Positions 8,470 to 15,821 of a DNA stretch of 64,000 nt are shown here, one piece after another (the first letter of the stretch is position 1; each line of letters opens with the position of its first letter). The DNA is from Chitinophagaceae bacterium. Its GTDB lineage: Bacteria > Bacteroidota > Bacteroidia > Chitinophagales > Chitinophagaceae. A program made the position numbers and the translations under genes. The notes under the pieces are model-generated. The model saw only the letters and a list, made by a program, of their open reading frames with translations. It had not been told where the DNA came from and made no database searches. Location of the stretch: the NCBI GenBank assembly GCA_017307735.1, contig JAFKGR010000003.1, forward strand, positions 62,001 through 126,000, given 5' to 3'.

Positions 8470-9408
8470 ATGAAAACTTTGCTGTTCACTTTAACCATTT
8501 GTTTTTTCTCAACAGCAGCTTTCTGCCAGTTGCAACCGGAAGAATATAAAGCTCTGCAGGAACAGGAAGATACCATGAAGACTTTTTCAAAAGCCATCCT
8601 GAGAGGGAGGAGCCCCGAAGAGAGGATTGAAGCCGACAGCATTTTCACAAGAATGTTTGTAAAAGCACTCAGTACAAAATATTCTTTCGATTATCCATTT
8701 GATTCATTGGTTACGATTTCCAAAGTAGAACCGCCGGATAAAAGTTTCAGGATATTCACCTGGCAACTGTTTATTGATGAAGCTACCACGCGCCAGCATG
8801 GAGCTATTCAGATGAAAACAGAAGACGGCTCGCTCAAATTATTTCCGTTGATTGACCGTTCGCCTGTTATGAAAGATGAAGAGAAAATGATCGGAGATAA
8901 TTTCAATTGGGTAGGCGCTGTGTATTACAACATTGTGGAAAATGAAGCGAACGGAAGAAAATATTACACGCTTCTCGGATTTGATGAAAATGATTTTAAG
9001 AGTAACCGGAAAATCATAGACATGCTGACATTTCATGACGGCAAACCCGTTTTCGGCGGACATGAATTTATGATTCCCGGCAGTATTTTACATCCGACAG
9101 GGGCGACCAGGTACATTATGGTTTATAAAAAGAATGCAAGTCCGAAACTCAACTATGATCCGGAAATGAAAATGATCGTCATTGAACATATGATTTCGGA
9201 AACCAATGAACCGGAGAAAAAGTTCACTTATATTCCTGATGGCGATTATGAAGGATTGGTTTGGAAAGATGGCAAATGGATTTACATCAAAAAAATATTT
9301 AATCAAATAACGCCCGAAGGGAAAGAGCCTGTCCCCCATCCTATCCTGGATGAAAAAGGAAATGTGGATCAGACGAAATTGAAAAATAATTCTAATCAGA
9401 ATCTATAA
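8470..9408 (+). CDS. Uncharacterised secreted protein
   Basis: This 312-residue protein begins with a clear signal peptide (MKTLLFTLTICFFSTAAFCQ, cut near residue 20), so it is exported to the periplasm or beyond. The mature part alternates charged helical stretches (about 25-60) with beta-rich segments containing many Trp/Tyr (FNWVGAVYYNIV, YYTLLGFDEND, YEGLVWKDGKWIYI). I recognise no catalytic motif, lipobox, repeat or T9SS tail. Similar lengths are common among Bacteroidota secreted proteins of unknown function. It is convergent with tgt and their coding ends overlap by 6 bases (stop codons TAA on plus and TAG on minus lie side by side), so neither gene has room for its own terminator here. 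Confidence 0.7.
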   Translation: MKTLLFTLTICFFSTAAFCQLQPEEYKALQEQEDTMKTFSKAILRGRSPEERIEADSIFTRMFVKALSTKYSFDYPFDSLVTISKVEPPDKSFRIFTWQLFIDEATTRQHGAIQMKTEDGSLKLFPLIDRSPVMKDEEKMIGDNFNWVGAVYYNIVENEANGRKYYTLLGFDENDFKSNRKIIDMLTFHDGKPVFGGHEFMIPGSILHPTGATRYIMVYKKNASPKLNYDPEMKMIVIEHMISETNEPEKKFTYIPDGDYEGLVWKDGKWIYIKKIFNQITPEGKEPVPHPILDEKGNVDQTKLKNNSNQNL

Positions 9409-10542
9409 CCTCTGCTGCAATTTCACTACCATTTCATTTTTCCAGGTAGCAAAATCTCCTGCGAAAATGTGTTTGCGCGCCTGTTTCACCAGGTCGAGAT
9501 AGAAAGCAAGATTATGAATGCTCGCAATTTCAAGCGCCAGTAATTCTTTGGATTTAAAAAGATGCCGCAAATAAGCCCTGGAATAATACCGGCTCACTTC
9601 ACAATCCAGTTCCGGATCAATGGGCGAGAAATCATTTTTCCATTTTTCATTGTCGATATTAATGATTCCCTGAGTTGTGAACAGCATGGCATTGCGGCCG
9701 TTGCGTGTAGGCATTACGCAGTCAAACATATCCACACCCATGGCAATACATTCGAGAATATTCCACGGAGTGCCCACGCCCATCAGATATCTGGGTCTAT
9801 TTTCCGGTAAATGGTCGCAGCAGAAGTTGCAGATTTCATACATTTTTTCAAGTGGTTCACCCACGCTCAATCCGCCTATCGCATTGCCCGGGGCATCTAT
9901 GGAAGAAATGTATTCGCACGAAGCCAGTCTCAAATCGTGATAGGTTCCTCCCTGCACAATCGGAAATAAGTTTTGCGTGTAACCATACTTGTCATTAGTG
10001 GAAGTAAACTGTTTCTCACATCTTTCAAGCCAGCGATGAGTCAGTTCCATTGAATCTTTGGCATACTTGTATTCGCTGCCTCCCGGCGGACATTCATCAA
10101 AGGCCATCATGATATCCGCACCAATTGACCTTTCTATGTCCATCACTTTTTCGGGAGAAAACAAATGTTTGCTCCCATCAATATGTGCCTGAAACCAGAC
10201 ACCTTCTTCCGAAATTTTTCTTGTGCCGCTCAATGAAAAAACCTGAAAGCCACCGCTGTCGGAAAGAACCGGCCTGTCCCAATGAATGAATTTATGCAAA
10301 CCGCCCGCAGCTTCCAGCACCTGTGTTCCCGGCCGGAGATACAAATGATACGTATTTCCAAGAATGATCTGAGCTTTCACATCGCTGACCAAACGCTGTT
10401 GTGAAACGGCTTTCACACTTCCCACAGTTCCCACCGGCATAAAAATCGGTGTTTCAATTTTTCCGTGATCCGTTGTGATTGTTCCACACCTTGCCTTCGT
10501 TTGTGTATCTGTCTTTTCTAAATCAAATTTCAGTCGGGCCAT
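9403..10542 (-). CDS. tgt: tRNA-guanine transglycosylase Tgt
   Basis: Tgt exchanges guanine-34 of GUN-anticodon tRNAs for the queuosine precursor preQ1. The 379-residue form starting MARLKFDLE has the family length; an in-frame upstream ATG would add 47 residues unlike Tgt, so I rejected it. The substrate-binding D95 (LSDSGGFQ) and nucleophile D274 (FDCVMPTR) are present. The zinc site is unusual: the family pattern CxCxxC...H reads LDCEVS...H, leaving only C314 and H343 of the four ligands. It diverges from rsmG across 73 bases, with a promoter box for each gene in that interval. The 3' end overlaps the neighbouring gene. Confidence 0.93.
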   Translation of the reverse strand: MARLKFDLEKTDTQTKARCGTITTDHGKIETPIFMPVGTVGSVKAVSQQRLVSDVKAQIILGNTYHLYLRPGTQVLEAAGGLHKFIHWDRPVLSDSGGFQVFSLSGTRKISEEGVWFQAHIDGSKHLFSPEKVMDIERSIGADIMMAFDECPPGGSEYKYAKDSMELTHRWLERCEKQFTSTNDKYGYTQNLFPIVQGGTYHDLRLASCEYISSIDAPGNAIGGLSVGEPLEKMYEICNFCCDHLPENRPRYLMGVGTPWNILECIAMGVDMFDCVMPTRNGRNAMLFTTQGIINIDNEKWKNDFSPIDPELDCEVSRYYSRAYLRHLFKSKELLALEIASIHNLAFYLDLVKQARKHIFAGDFATWKNEMVVKLQQRL

Positions 10543-10560
10543 ACTCTTTTTATTGGCGGG

Positions 10561-10568
10561 CAAAGATA
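10561..10568 (-). promoter_or_regulatory. -7 box of tgt (TATCTTTG)
   Basis: A perfect TAnnTTTG match on the minus strand, 18 bases before the tgt ATG. It supports the internal ATG chosen for tgt, since the longer reading frame would start upstream of this promoter. Confidence 0.6.
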
Positions 10569-10602
10569 ACCATGAATGAATTTTCTGATCAGGGCAGACC
10601 AT

Positions 10603-10610
10603 TATCTTTG
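10603..10610 (+). promoter_or_regulatory. -7 box of rsmG (TATCTTTG)
   Basis: A perfect TAnnTTTG match ending only 5 bases before the rsmG ATG, so the transcript is probably leaderless or nearly so. It is the same octamer as the divergent tgt box 34 bases away. Confidence 0.55.
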
Positions 10611-10615
10611 TCTGC

Positions 10616-11236
10616 ATGATCTGGCAGGGAGAAGATTTTCCGACACTTACAGAAGAACAAAGGATTTCATTGGAAAGGCTCAAAGAGATTTATCTTTTCT
10701 GGAATGAACGCATCAATGTCATCTCCAGAAAAGATTTGGATAACTTTTTTATTCATCACGTGTTGCACAGCCTTGCCATAGCCAAAGTATTTTCATTTCA
10801 GGCACACAGCACTATAATGGACCTTGGATGTGGCGGGGGTTTTCCGGGGATACCGCTTGCCATTTATTTTCCCGAAGTTCATTTTCATTTGGTTGACAGT
10901 ATTGCCAAAAAGATAAAAGTAGTTGATGAAGTTGCAAAAGAATTGTCCCTGCAAAACGTTTCGGCAGAACAAATTCGAGCCGAAGATATCAGAAATCAGA
11001 AATTCAACGGGGTTATTTCCCGTGCGGTAGCGCCGCTGAAAGATTTGTGGAAATGGAGTGCGTCATTGCTCTTGCAGAAAAAAGAACCTTATTATGGATT
11101 GATTTGTTTGAAAGGAGGAGACTTATCCCGGGAAATTCATGATGTACGAAAAAAAGTACACCAATGGGAAATTCACAAAAAGATTTTTAGAGACGACTGG
11201 TTTGAGAATAAGTATGTATTGCAAGTGAAGGGGTGA
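10616..11236 (+). CDS. rsmG: 16S rRNA (guanine527-N7)-methyltransferase RsmG
   Basis: RsmG methylates N7 of G527 in 16S rRNA using SAM. The 206 residues match the family length. The lead segment FWNERINVISRKD and the SAM-binding motif MDLGCGGGFPGIPLAI are characteristic, and VISRAVAPLKDLWKW follows at the expected place. The start is supported by the family N-terminus and by the promoter box immediately upstream. No gid/mnmG or parAB neighbours are present, unlike in many bacteria. It is cytosolic and diverges from tgt, another RNA-modification gene, which may simply reflect a shared promoter region. Confidence 0.94.
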   Translation: MIWQGEDFPTLTEEQRISLERLKEIYLFWNERINVISRKDLDNFFIHHVLHSLAIAKVFSFQAHSTIMDLGCGGGFPGIPLAIYFPEVHFHLVDSIAKKIKVVDEVAKELSLQNVSAEQIRAEDIRNQKFNGVISRAVAPLKDLWKWSASLLLQKKEPYYGLICLKGGDLSREIHDVRKKVHQWEIHKKIFRDDWFENKYVLQVKG

Positions 11237-11279
11237 GAGTTTAGAGTTCCAGGTTGTTTGGCTGATGAGGAACAGAAAC

Positions 11280-11310
11280 GTTTAGGCGTTTAGATGTTTA
11301 GGCGTTTAGG
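11280..11310. repeat. Short tandem repeat, 8-bp unit GTTTAGGC
   Basis: Nearly four copies of an 8-bp unit (GTTTAGGC, GTTTAGAT, GTTTAGGC, GTTTAGG) lie in the 258-base gap between rsmG and the glycosyltransferase. It is not in a recognisable gene; it could be a slipped-strand repeat. Confidence 0.7.
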
Positions 11311-11452
11311 ATCATAGGAACTTGGGCGGCCTGGTGGTTTCACGCCTGTCTGTCGTGGCGAATTCCGGGTTCGGTTTTCAGAAATTAACTTCATGTGGAT
11401 ATTTATATCAAAAGCATTCATAACAAACAAATCACTGAATCTATCTTTCACC

Positions 11453-11460
11453 TAAGTTTG
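11453..11460 (+). promoter_or_regulatory. -7 box of the GT2 gene (TAAGTTTG)
   Basis: A perfect TAnnTTTG match followed by CACCCC, 34 bases before the GT2 start codon, giving a leader of roughly 28 bases. The -33 region is not clear. Confidence 0.5.
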
Positions 11461-11494
11461 CACCCCGAACCTAACATCAATCTTTTTAGTCTGA

Positions 11495-12628
11495 ATGAAC
11501 CTCGCGAAGTTTTTGGGAAATCCTTACAATTATATATTTATTGGTTTTTGTATTGTGGCCCTGGTGCAGATATTCTATTACCTGTATTTTTTCAGCCGGC
11601 TGGCTTTTTTCAAAATCAAACCACCTGATAAATCGCAAACACAACCGGTTTCTGTCATCATCTGCGCAAAAAATGAGGCAGAAAACCTTGCCAACTTTTT
11701 GCCCGGATCATTGGTACAGAAATACAGCACGACACATGAGGTCATCCTGGTAAATGACAATTCCACCGACGAGAGCAAATACATTCTGGAAGAATATCAA
11801 AAAACATTTAAACAATTACAGATTGTCGAGTTAAAGCAGGAAGCCGCACTGATTCCCGGAAAAAAGTTTCCGTTGAGCGTTGGGATCAAAACCGCCAAAT
11901 ACGAAGTGGTTTTACTGACAGATGCCGATTGTGTACCGGCATCTGAAAACTGGATTGAAAAAATGCAGGAATGTTTTGCGGGCGGAAAAGAAATTGTTTT
12001 GGGTTACAGTCCGTTTCAAAAGAAAAAAGGGATTCTCAATAAGATCATTCGCTGGGAAGGCTTTCACACGGCTATGCAATACCTGTCTTTTGCAAAAGCC
12101 GGAATACCTTACATGGGTGTGGGCAGAAATTTAAGTTATAAAAAAACCATATTCTTCCGGCATAAAGGATTCAGCGCTTTCAACAATTTACCGGGAGGCG
12201 ACGATGACCTTTTTATTAATAGGGCAGCCACAAAAGATAATGTGGCTATATCCATTGATCCCGAAACATTCACAATTACCAGGCCTGCTTCCACATTCAA
12301 TCAGTGGAAACGTCAGAAACAAAGGCATTACAGCACTTCACGTTATTACAAAACCAAACACAAATTTCTTCTTGGGTTATATGCTTTCACCTCATTTCTT
12401 TTTTATCCCCTGCTTATCGCTTCTTTTCTTTTTTTCGACTGGAAATTTGTATTGTCTGCATTTTTCTTAAAAACAATTATCCAATATTTTATTGTTTACA
12501 AGTGTGAGGCAAAACTGAAGGAAAAAGATCTCGCTCCTTTTACATTTCTTTTTGATCTCTGGATGTTTGCATATTATTTAATTTTTGCCGGTTCATTAAT
12601 CAGAAGGCCGAGAAAAGTGTGGAAATAG
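11495..12628 (+). CDS. Membrane-bound glycosyltransferase family 2
   Basis: This 377-residue GT-A transferase is anchored by an N-terminal helix (about 12-36) and two or three C-terminal helices (about 292-320, 325-340 and 352-370). The catalytic domain shows VSVIICAKNEAENL, the nucleotide-sugar DxD in LLTDADCVP, the acceptor-side GGDDDLFI motif and a QxxRH-like QWKRQKQRHYS, an arrangement typical of processive or lipid-linked transferases. Donor and acceptor cannot be named. No other envelope-sugar genes flank it, so it may act alone on a membrane lipid or surface polymer. Confidence 0.85.
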   Translation: MNLAKFLGNPYNYIFIGFCIVALVQIFYYLYFFSRLAFFKIKPPDKSQTQPVSVIICAKNEAENLANFLPGSLVQKYSTTHEVILVNDNSTDESKYILEEYQKTFKQLQIVELKQEAALIPGKKFPLSVGIKTAKYEVVLLTDADCVPASENWIEKMQECFAGGKEIVLGYSPFQKKKGILNKIIRWEGFHTAMQYLSFAKAGIPYMGVGRNLSYKKTIFFRHKGFSAFNNLPGGDDDLFINRAATKDNVAISIDPETFTITRPASTFNQWKRQKQRHYSTSRYYKTKHKFLLGLYAFTSFLFYPLLIASFLFFDWKFVLSAFFLKTIIQYFIVYKCEAKLKEKDLAPFTFLFDLWMFAYYLIFAGSLIRRPRKVWK

Positions 12629-12676
12629 GTTAAGCCTTTATTGACCTAAATCAATTCTGCTTCTTTTACAAACAAA

Positions 12677-12684
12677 TAATTTTG
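12677..12684 (+). promoter_or_regulatory. -7 box of the MDR gene (TAATTTTG)
   Basis: A perfect TAnnTTTG match ending 17 bases before the ATG, which predicts a leader of about 12 bases. Confidence 0.5.
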
Positions 12685-12701
12685 CCAGAAATGTTTGTAA
12701 C

Positions 12702-13664
12702 ATGAAGGCGGCAATAATAACCGGATTAAACACCACACCTGAACTCAGAGAAATCAATGAACCCAACTTAGAAAACGATCAACAACAAATCATAACTGTC
12801 GTTGCATCTCCTCTAAAAAACTATGACAGGCTCAGAACAAAAAGTGGGTTTTATGGATCGTTCAAAACTTTTCCGTCGATTACAGGAAGTGACGGAGTGG
12901 GCACACTTGAAAACGGAACACATGTTTATACACAGGGAATTTCCGGAATGTTTGCAGAGAAAGCCGTTATTACCAAAGGGCAGTATGTCGTTCTTCCGGA
13001 ATCTCTCAATCCTGCATTGGCAGCGGCTTTGCCGAATGCAATCACAGGATCTCTTGTTCCATTGCGACTCAGGGGTTATATGAAAAAAGACATGACTGTA
13101 CTCATCAATGGCGCTACTGGATTTACCGGACAAATCGCAGTGCAAGCTGCCAAATATTTAAAAGCAAAAAGAATCATCGCCACAGGGAGAGATCAGGAAA
13201 GGCTCAATCACCTGAAGAATCTTGGAGCGACAGAATTAATTTTACTAAATCAATCAGAAGAAAAAATTTCAGGGCAATTTAAAAAGATACAATCTGTTGC
13301 ACCCATTGATATCGTTCTCGATTATTTATGGGGACATGTTGCCGAATTATTCATTCGTCTGATTAAAGACGGCCCCACACATCAGACTCGTTTCATCAAT
13401 CTGGGAAATAACGCAGGAACTGATATCAAACTTAATGCAGATACCATCAGAAGTTCGGCGATAGAAATTATTGGTGCAGGCACAGGGAGCTACACAAAAG
13501 AAGAGTACAACAGAATCCACCAGGAAATATTTCCTGAGATATTTCAGTTAGCTGCCAAAGGTATTTTGACTGCAAATCTTGAGACAGCCGCATTGGAAAA
13601 TATTGCAGAAGTATGGAACAGAAAAGCGGAGGCCGGAAGGAGAATTGTTTTTACAATGAACTAA
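12702..13664 (+). CDS. Zinc-free MDR family oxidoreductase (quinone-reductase-like)
   Basis: This 320-residue medium-chain dehydrogenase/reductase probably uses NADPH. The N-terminal GroES-like half (1-115) lacks the Cys/His zinc ligands of alcohol dehydrogenases. The Rossmann part has VLINGATGFTGQIAVQAAKY near residue 130 and a basic patch ATGRDQERL that suits NADPH. The C-terminal end VWNRKAEAGRRIVF is family-typical. Such enzymes reduce quinones, enones or acyl chains; the substrate is not deducible. It stands alone between its own promoter and terminator. Confidence 0.8.
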   Translation: MKAAIITGLNTTPELREINEPNLENDQQQIITVVASPLKNYDRLRTKSGFYGSFKTFPSITGSDGVGTLENGTHVYTQGISGMFAEKAVITKGQYVVLPESLNPALAAALPNAITGSLVPLRLRGYMKKDMTVLINGATGFTGQIAVQAAKYLKAKRIIATGRDQERLNHLKNLGATELILLNQSEEKISGQFKKIQSVAPIDIVLDYLWGHVAELFIRLIKDGPTHQTRFINLGNNAGTDIKLNADTIRSSAIEIIGAGTGSYTKEEYNRIHQEIFPEIFQLAAKGILTANLETAALENIAEVWNRKAEAGRRIVFTMN

Positions 13665-13774
13665 AAATTCCGTTCTTGTCTATTTATAAGAAATCAAAAC
13701 AAAACCGCCTGCAAATTGCAGATCAACGTAATTGAGAAAATCTTTAAAATGTTTTTAAATTCATTTTAAGGGAT

Positions 13775-13811
13775 AAAGCAGAACAGCGTTTCAATTCTGT
13801 TCCGCTTTTTT
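13775..13811 (+). terminator. Intrinsic terminator after the MDR gene
   Basis: AAAGC-GAACAG pairs with CTGTTC-GCTTT (one A/C mismatch) around a 10-nt loop and runs into a T-run (13806-13811). On the minus strand the T-run is weak, so it mainly serves the plus-strand gene. Confidence 0.7.
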
Positions 13812-13838
13812 CTCAGTTGAATTTGCCGCGCTCAATTC

Positions 13839-14615
13839 TCATGCAATCTTATCAAAACTTGCGGTCACACCTTTGATAACGGAAGAGCTGAACCCGTGAT
13901 GTTCCATTTCATTCAGACCGGAGATGGTGCATCCGCGTGGAGTTGTTACCTTATCAATTTCCTGTTCAGGATGTGAATGATTTTTCAACAACAAAGATGC
14001 TGCGCCATCCACAGTTTGAGACACGATTTGAGAAGCCTGCTCTGCACTGAACCCGATTTGAATTCCACCCTGGATGCACGCCCTGATGTAACGCATGGCA
14101 AATGCGATACCACAGGCGCCCACGACAGTTGCCGCATCCATCAGTTTTTCATCAATCACAACAGAACTACCCAAATGATCAAAGAGGCCACTCACAACTT
14201 TCACCGAATCTGAATCTTCATTCTGATGTGCAATACAGGTTATGCTTTTACGGACGGCAATGGCTGTATTGGGCATCACCCTGAAAATTCTCAAGTCCTT
14301 GCCAGCCCATTGTTTCAGGTCTTTCAGCCAGATACCGGTAACAGTACTTACCAGGATTTGGTTTTTCGAAAAATGAGTTTGTTCCAAAACGTCCTTGATC
14401 TGAAAAGGCTTGACGGAAAGGATAATGATGTCTGCTTTCTTAACTGCTGTATTGTTATCACATTGAACGTTGATACCTCTTTTTTTGAGAGATTCCAGGG
14501 GTTGCAGGTTTCTGCGTGTGATGGTAATGTTTTTTGCTGAAGTGTATTTTGATTCTAATAATCCGGCAGCAATGGAAGTACCGAGGTTTCCACCGCCAAT
14601 GATAGTGATATTCAT
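13839..14615 (-). CDS. proC: Pyrroline-5-carboxylate reductase
   Basis: ProC reduces 1-pyrroline-5-carboxylate to L-proline with NAD(P)H, the last step of proline synthesis. The 258 residues include the Rossmann motif IIGGGNLGTSIAAGL (residues 5-19), VMPNTAIAV near 114, and the C-terminal signature VTTPRGCTISGLNEME. The protein is slightly shorter than E. coli ProC (269) but complete. It is a single gene, preceded by an unusually long leader of about 160 bases that contains a short ORF with prolines and a stem-loop. No proA/proB lie in the window. Confidence 0.94.
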   Translation of the reverse strand: MNITIIGGGNLGTSIAAGLLESKYTSAKNITITRRNLQPLESLKKRGINVQCDNNTAVKKADIIILSVKPFQIKDVLEQTHFSKNQILVSTVTGIWLKDLKQWAGKDLRIFRVMPNTAIAVRKSITCIAHQNEDSDSVKVVSGLFDHLGSSVVIDEKLMDAATVVGACGIAFAMRYIRACIQGGIQIGFSAEQASQIVSQTVDGAASLLLKNHSHPEQEIDKVTTPRGCTISGLNEMEHHGFSSSVIKGVTASFDKIA

Positions 14616-14687
14616 GTTTTGTAAAAATTAAAATAGAAAATGCGAATGCGGGAAATCCGCTGAAATAATTGAATGGAAAGAAATTCA

Positions 14688-14719
14688 CTGACAGGAGGCT
14701 AACCGCACGCGCCTGTCAG
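14688..14719 (-). promoter_or_regulatory. Hairpin in the proC leader
   Basis: CTGACAGG (14719-14712) and CCTGTCAG (14695-14688) form a perfect 8-bp stem with a 16-nt GC-rich loop, about 73 bases before the proC ATG. It is followed by TGAATTTCTTTCC rather than a clean U-tract. The stop codon of the leader ORF lies inside its first arm. Confidence 0.5.
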
Positions 14720-14775
14720 CATCCGGGTGCCGGGCTGGGAAAGGAAAAAGAAATATGGGATAAATGATCCGTCAT
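14716..14775 (-). CDS. Putative 19-residue leader peptide of proC
   Basis: A short ORF reads MTDHLSHISFSFPSPAPGC and then TGA. It has three prolines at positions 13, 15 and 17 (codons CCC, CCG, CCC), directly before a stop codon placed in the 5' arm of a hairpin. The ATG is 9 bases downstream of a perfect -7 box, so it would be almost leaderless. Its location before proC fits a proline-sensing attenuation peptide. This is inference: an ORF of this length can arise by chance, and no ribosome-binding site is seen. Confidence 0.35.
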   Translation of the reverse strand: MTDHLSHISFSFPSPAPGC

Positions 14776-14783
14776 TGATGAAT

Positions 14784-14791
14784 CAAATATA
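14784..14791 (-). promoter_or_regulatory. -7 box of proC (TATATTTG)
   Basis: A perfect TAnnTTTG match on the minus strand, 168 bases before the proC ATG and immediately before the putative leader ORF. It is the only good box between proC and the upstream gene. Confidence 0.55.
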
Positions 14792-14843
14792 GAGAAGAAA
14801 TTTATTTCGCAAAGTTATTTTTTTCGAAATCCACATCAACCTG

Positions 14844-15263
14844 CTACTCAATTGTCGGGAAATAAGGCAGTATTTTATCCTTAATGACATGCGGCATCTC
14901 AGCTCTTTTTTTTCCACTCTTCTCCATAAAATAAAGGGTGACACTGCCGGTCGTCAGCAATTCATTTTGTTCGTTATAAATTTCAGAGATAAAGGTAATT
15001 TTTGAATGTACGGGTATTTCCCGCAGGGTTGTCACAATTGTAATCAGGTCATCATATCTCGCAGGCCGCAGAAATCGTGTATGTAACTCCGTTACAGGCA
15101 TGATGACTCCGCTCTGTTCAATTTCTTTGTAGGTAATTCCCAATTGCCGGAGGGCTTCGGTCCTGCCTATCTCAAAAAATTCGGCATACCTGCTGTGATA
15201 AACAACACCCATCTGATCGGTGAGTGCATAGTGAATTCTCAAGGTTGTTTTTGAAATATACAT
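14844..15263 (-). CDS. Hotdog-fold acyl-CoA thioesterase (YbgC/4HBT family)
   Basis: This 139-residue single hotdog domain begins with the 4HBT signature region RIHYALTDQMGVVYHSRYAEFFEIGR, where the Asp (about residue 17) is the expected catalytic residue. Members hydrolyse short or aromatic acyl-CoA thioesters and YbgC associates with the Tol-Pal envelope system, but no tol genes are present here. The thioesterase follows the DoxX gene by only 3 bases on the same strand, so the two are co-transcribed. It is probably cytosolic. Confidence 0.87.
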   Translation of the reverse strand: MYISKTTLRIHYALTDQMGVVYHSRYAEFFEIGRTEALRQLGITYKEIEQSGVIMPVTELHTRFLRPARYDDLITIVTTLREIPVHSKITFISEIYNEQNELLTTGSVTLYFMEKSGKKRAEMPHVIKDKILPYFPTIE

Positions 15264-15266
15264 CTC

Positions 15267-15674
15267 CTATTTTTTCAAAATTCCATCCATACTGATTTTG
15301 CCCGGACCCACCATCAACAACAAAAATGCGGCTGCCATATAAACTCCTCCCCTTTCTCCATTTTGAAAAAGATCTGCATCGGATGCAACAAAAAACACAA
15401 CACCCATTCCTATCAATACCGGGATTGCGGCTAATCTGGTGAGCAGGCCAATGATTAATAAAAAGCTGCAAAAGAATTCTGCAAAAATGATCAGCACCAG
15501 AGAAGTGGTGCTACCCATGTGCATAAAGTTCATGAACTTGTCTTTCAACCCGTGAAACTGAATCAGCTTCTGGTATCCATGTCCGATAAGCACCAAACCG
15601 AGGAAGACCCTCAACACAAGCATACCCACATTGAATGCGGCATCAGAATATTTAGTACTGAAAAAGTTCTTCAT
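15267..15674 (-). CDS. DoxX family membrane protein
   Basis: This 135-residue protein has four hydrophobic helices (about 15-35, 55-75, 78-95 and 108-125) with the DoxX pattern VLRVFLGLVLIGHGYQKL in the first helix and ERGGVYMAAAFLLLMVG near the end. DoxX proteins sit in the inner membrane and are linked to terminal oxidase or oxidative-stress functions, though the biochemical role is unclear. It is the first gene of a two-gene operon with the thioesterase. A near-match -7 box sits about 40 bases upstream. Confidence 0.85.
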   Translation of the reverse strand: MKNFFSTKYSDAAFNVGMLVLRVFLGLVLIGHGYQKLIQFHGLKDKFMNFMHMGSTTSLVLIIFAEFFCSFLLIIGLLTRLAAIPVLIGMGVVFFVASDADLFQNGERGGVYMAAAFLLLMVGPGKISMDGILKK

Positions 15675-15744
15675 AAAATACGCTCTTTTATTAACAAAGA
15701 TTTTCGCAAATTAAGGCGTTTTTATTACCCTCATTCAACTAATA

Positions 15745-15773
15745 TTGAAAAAACAAGTGAATTGGTATTTTTG
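15745..15773 (+). promoter_or_regulatory. Promoter of the TPR/barrel operon
   Basis: The -7 box TATTTTTG (15766-15773) is preceded by a TTG (15745-15747) at 18-bp spacing, a complete Bacteroidota-type promoter. The leader before the TPR gene would be about 42 bases. Confidence 0.55.
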
Positions 15774-15821
15774 CCGCAATATTTTTCTAAAAGACATTCT
15801 TGATTTTCATAAACTATTTGA

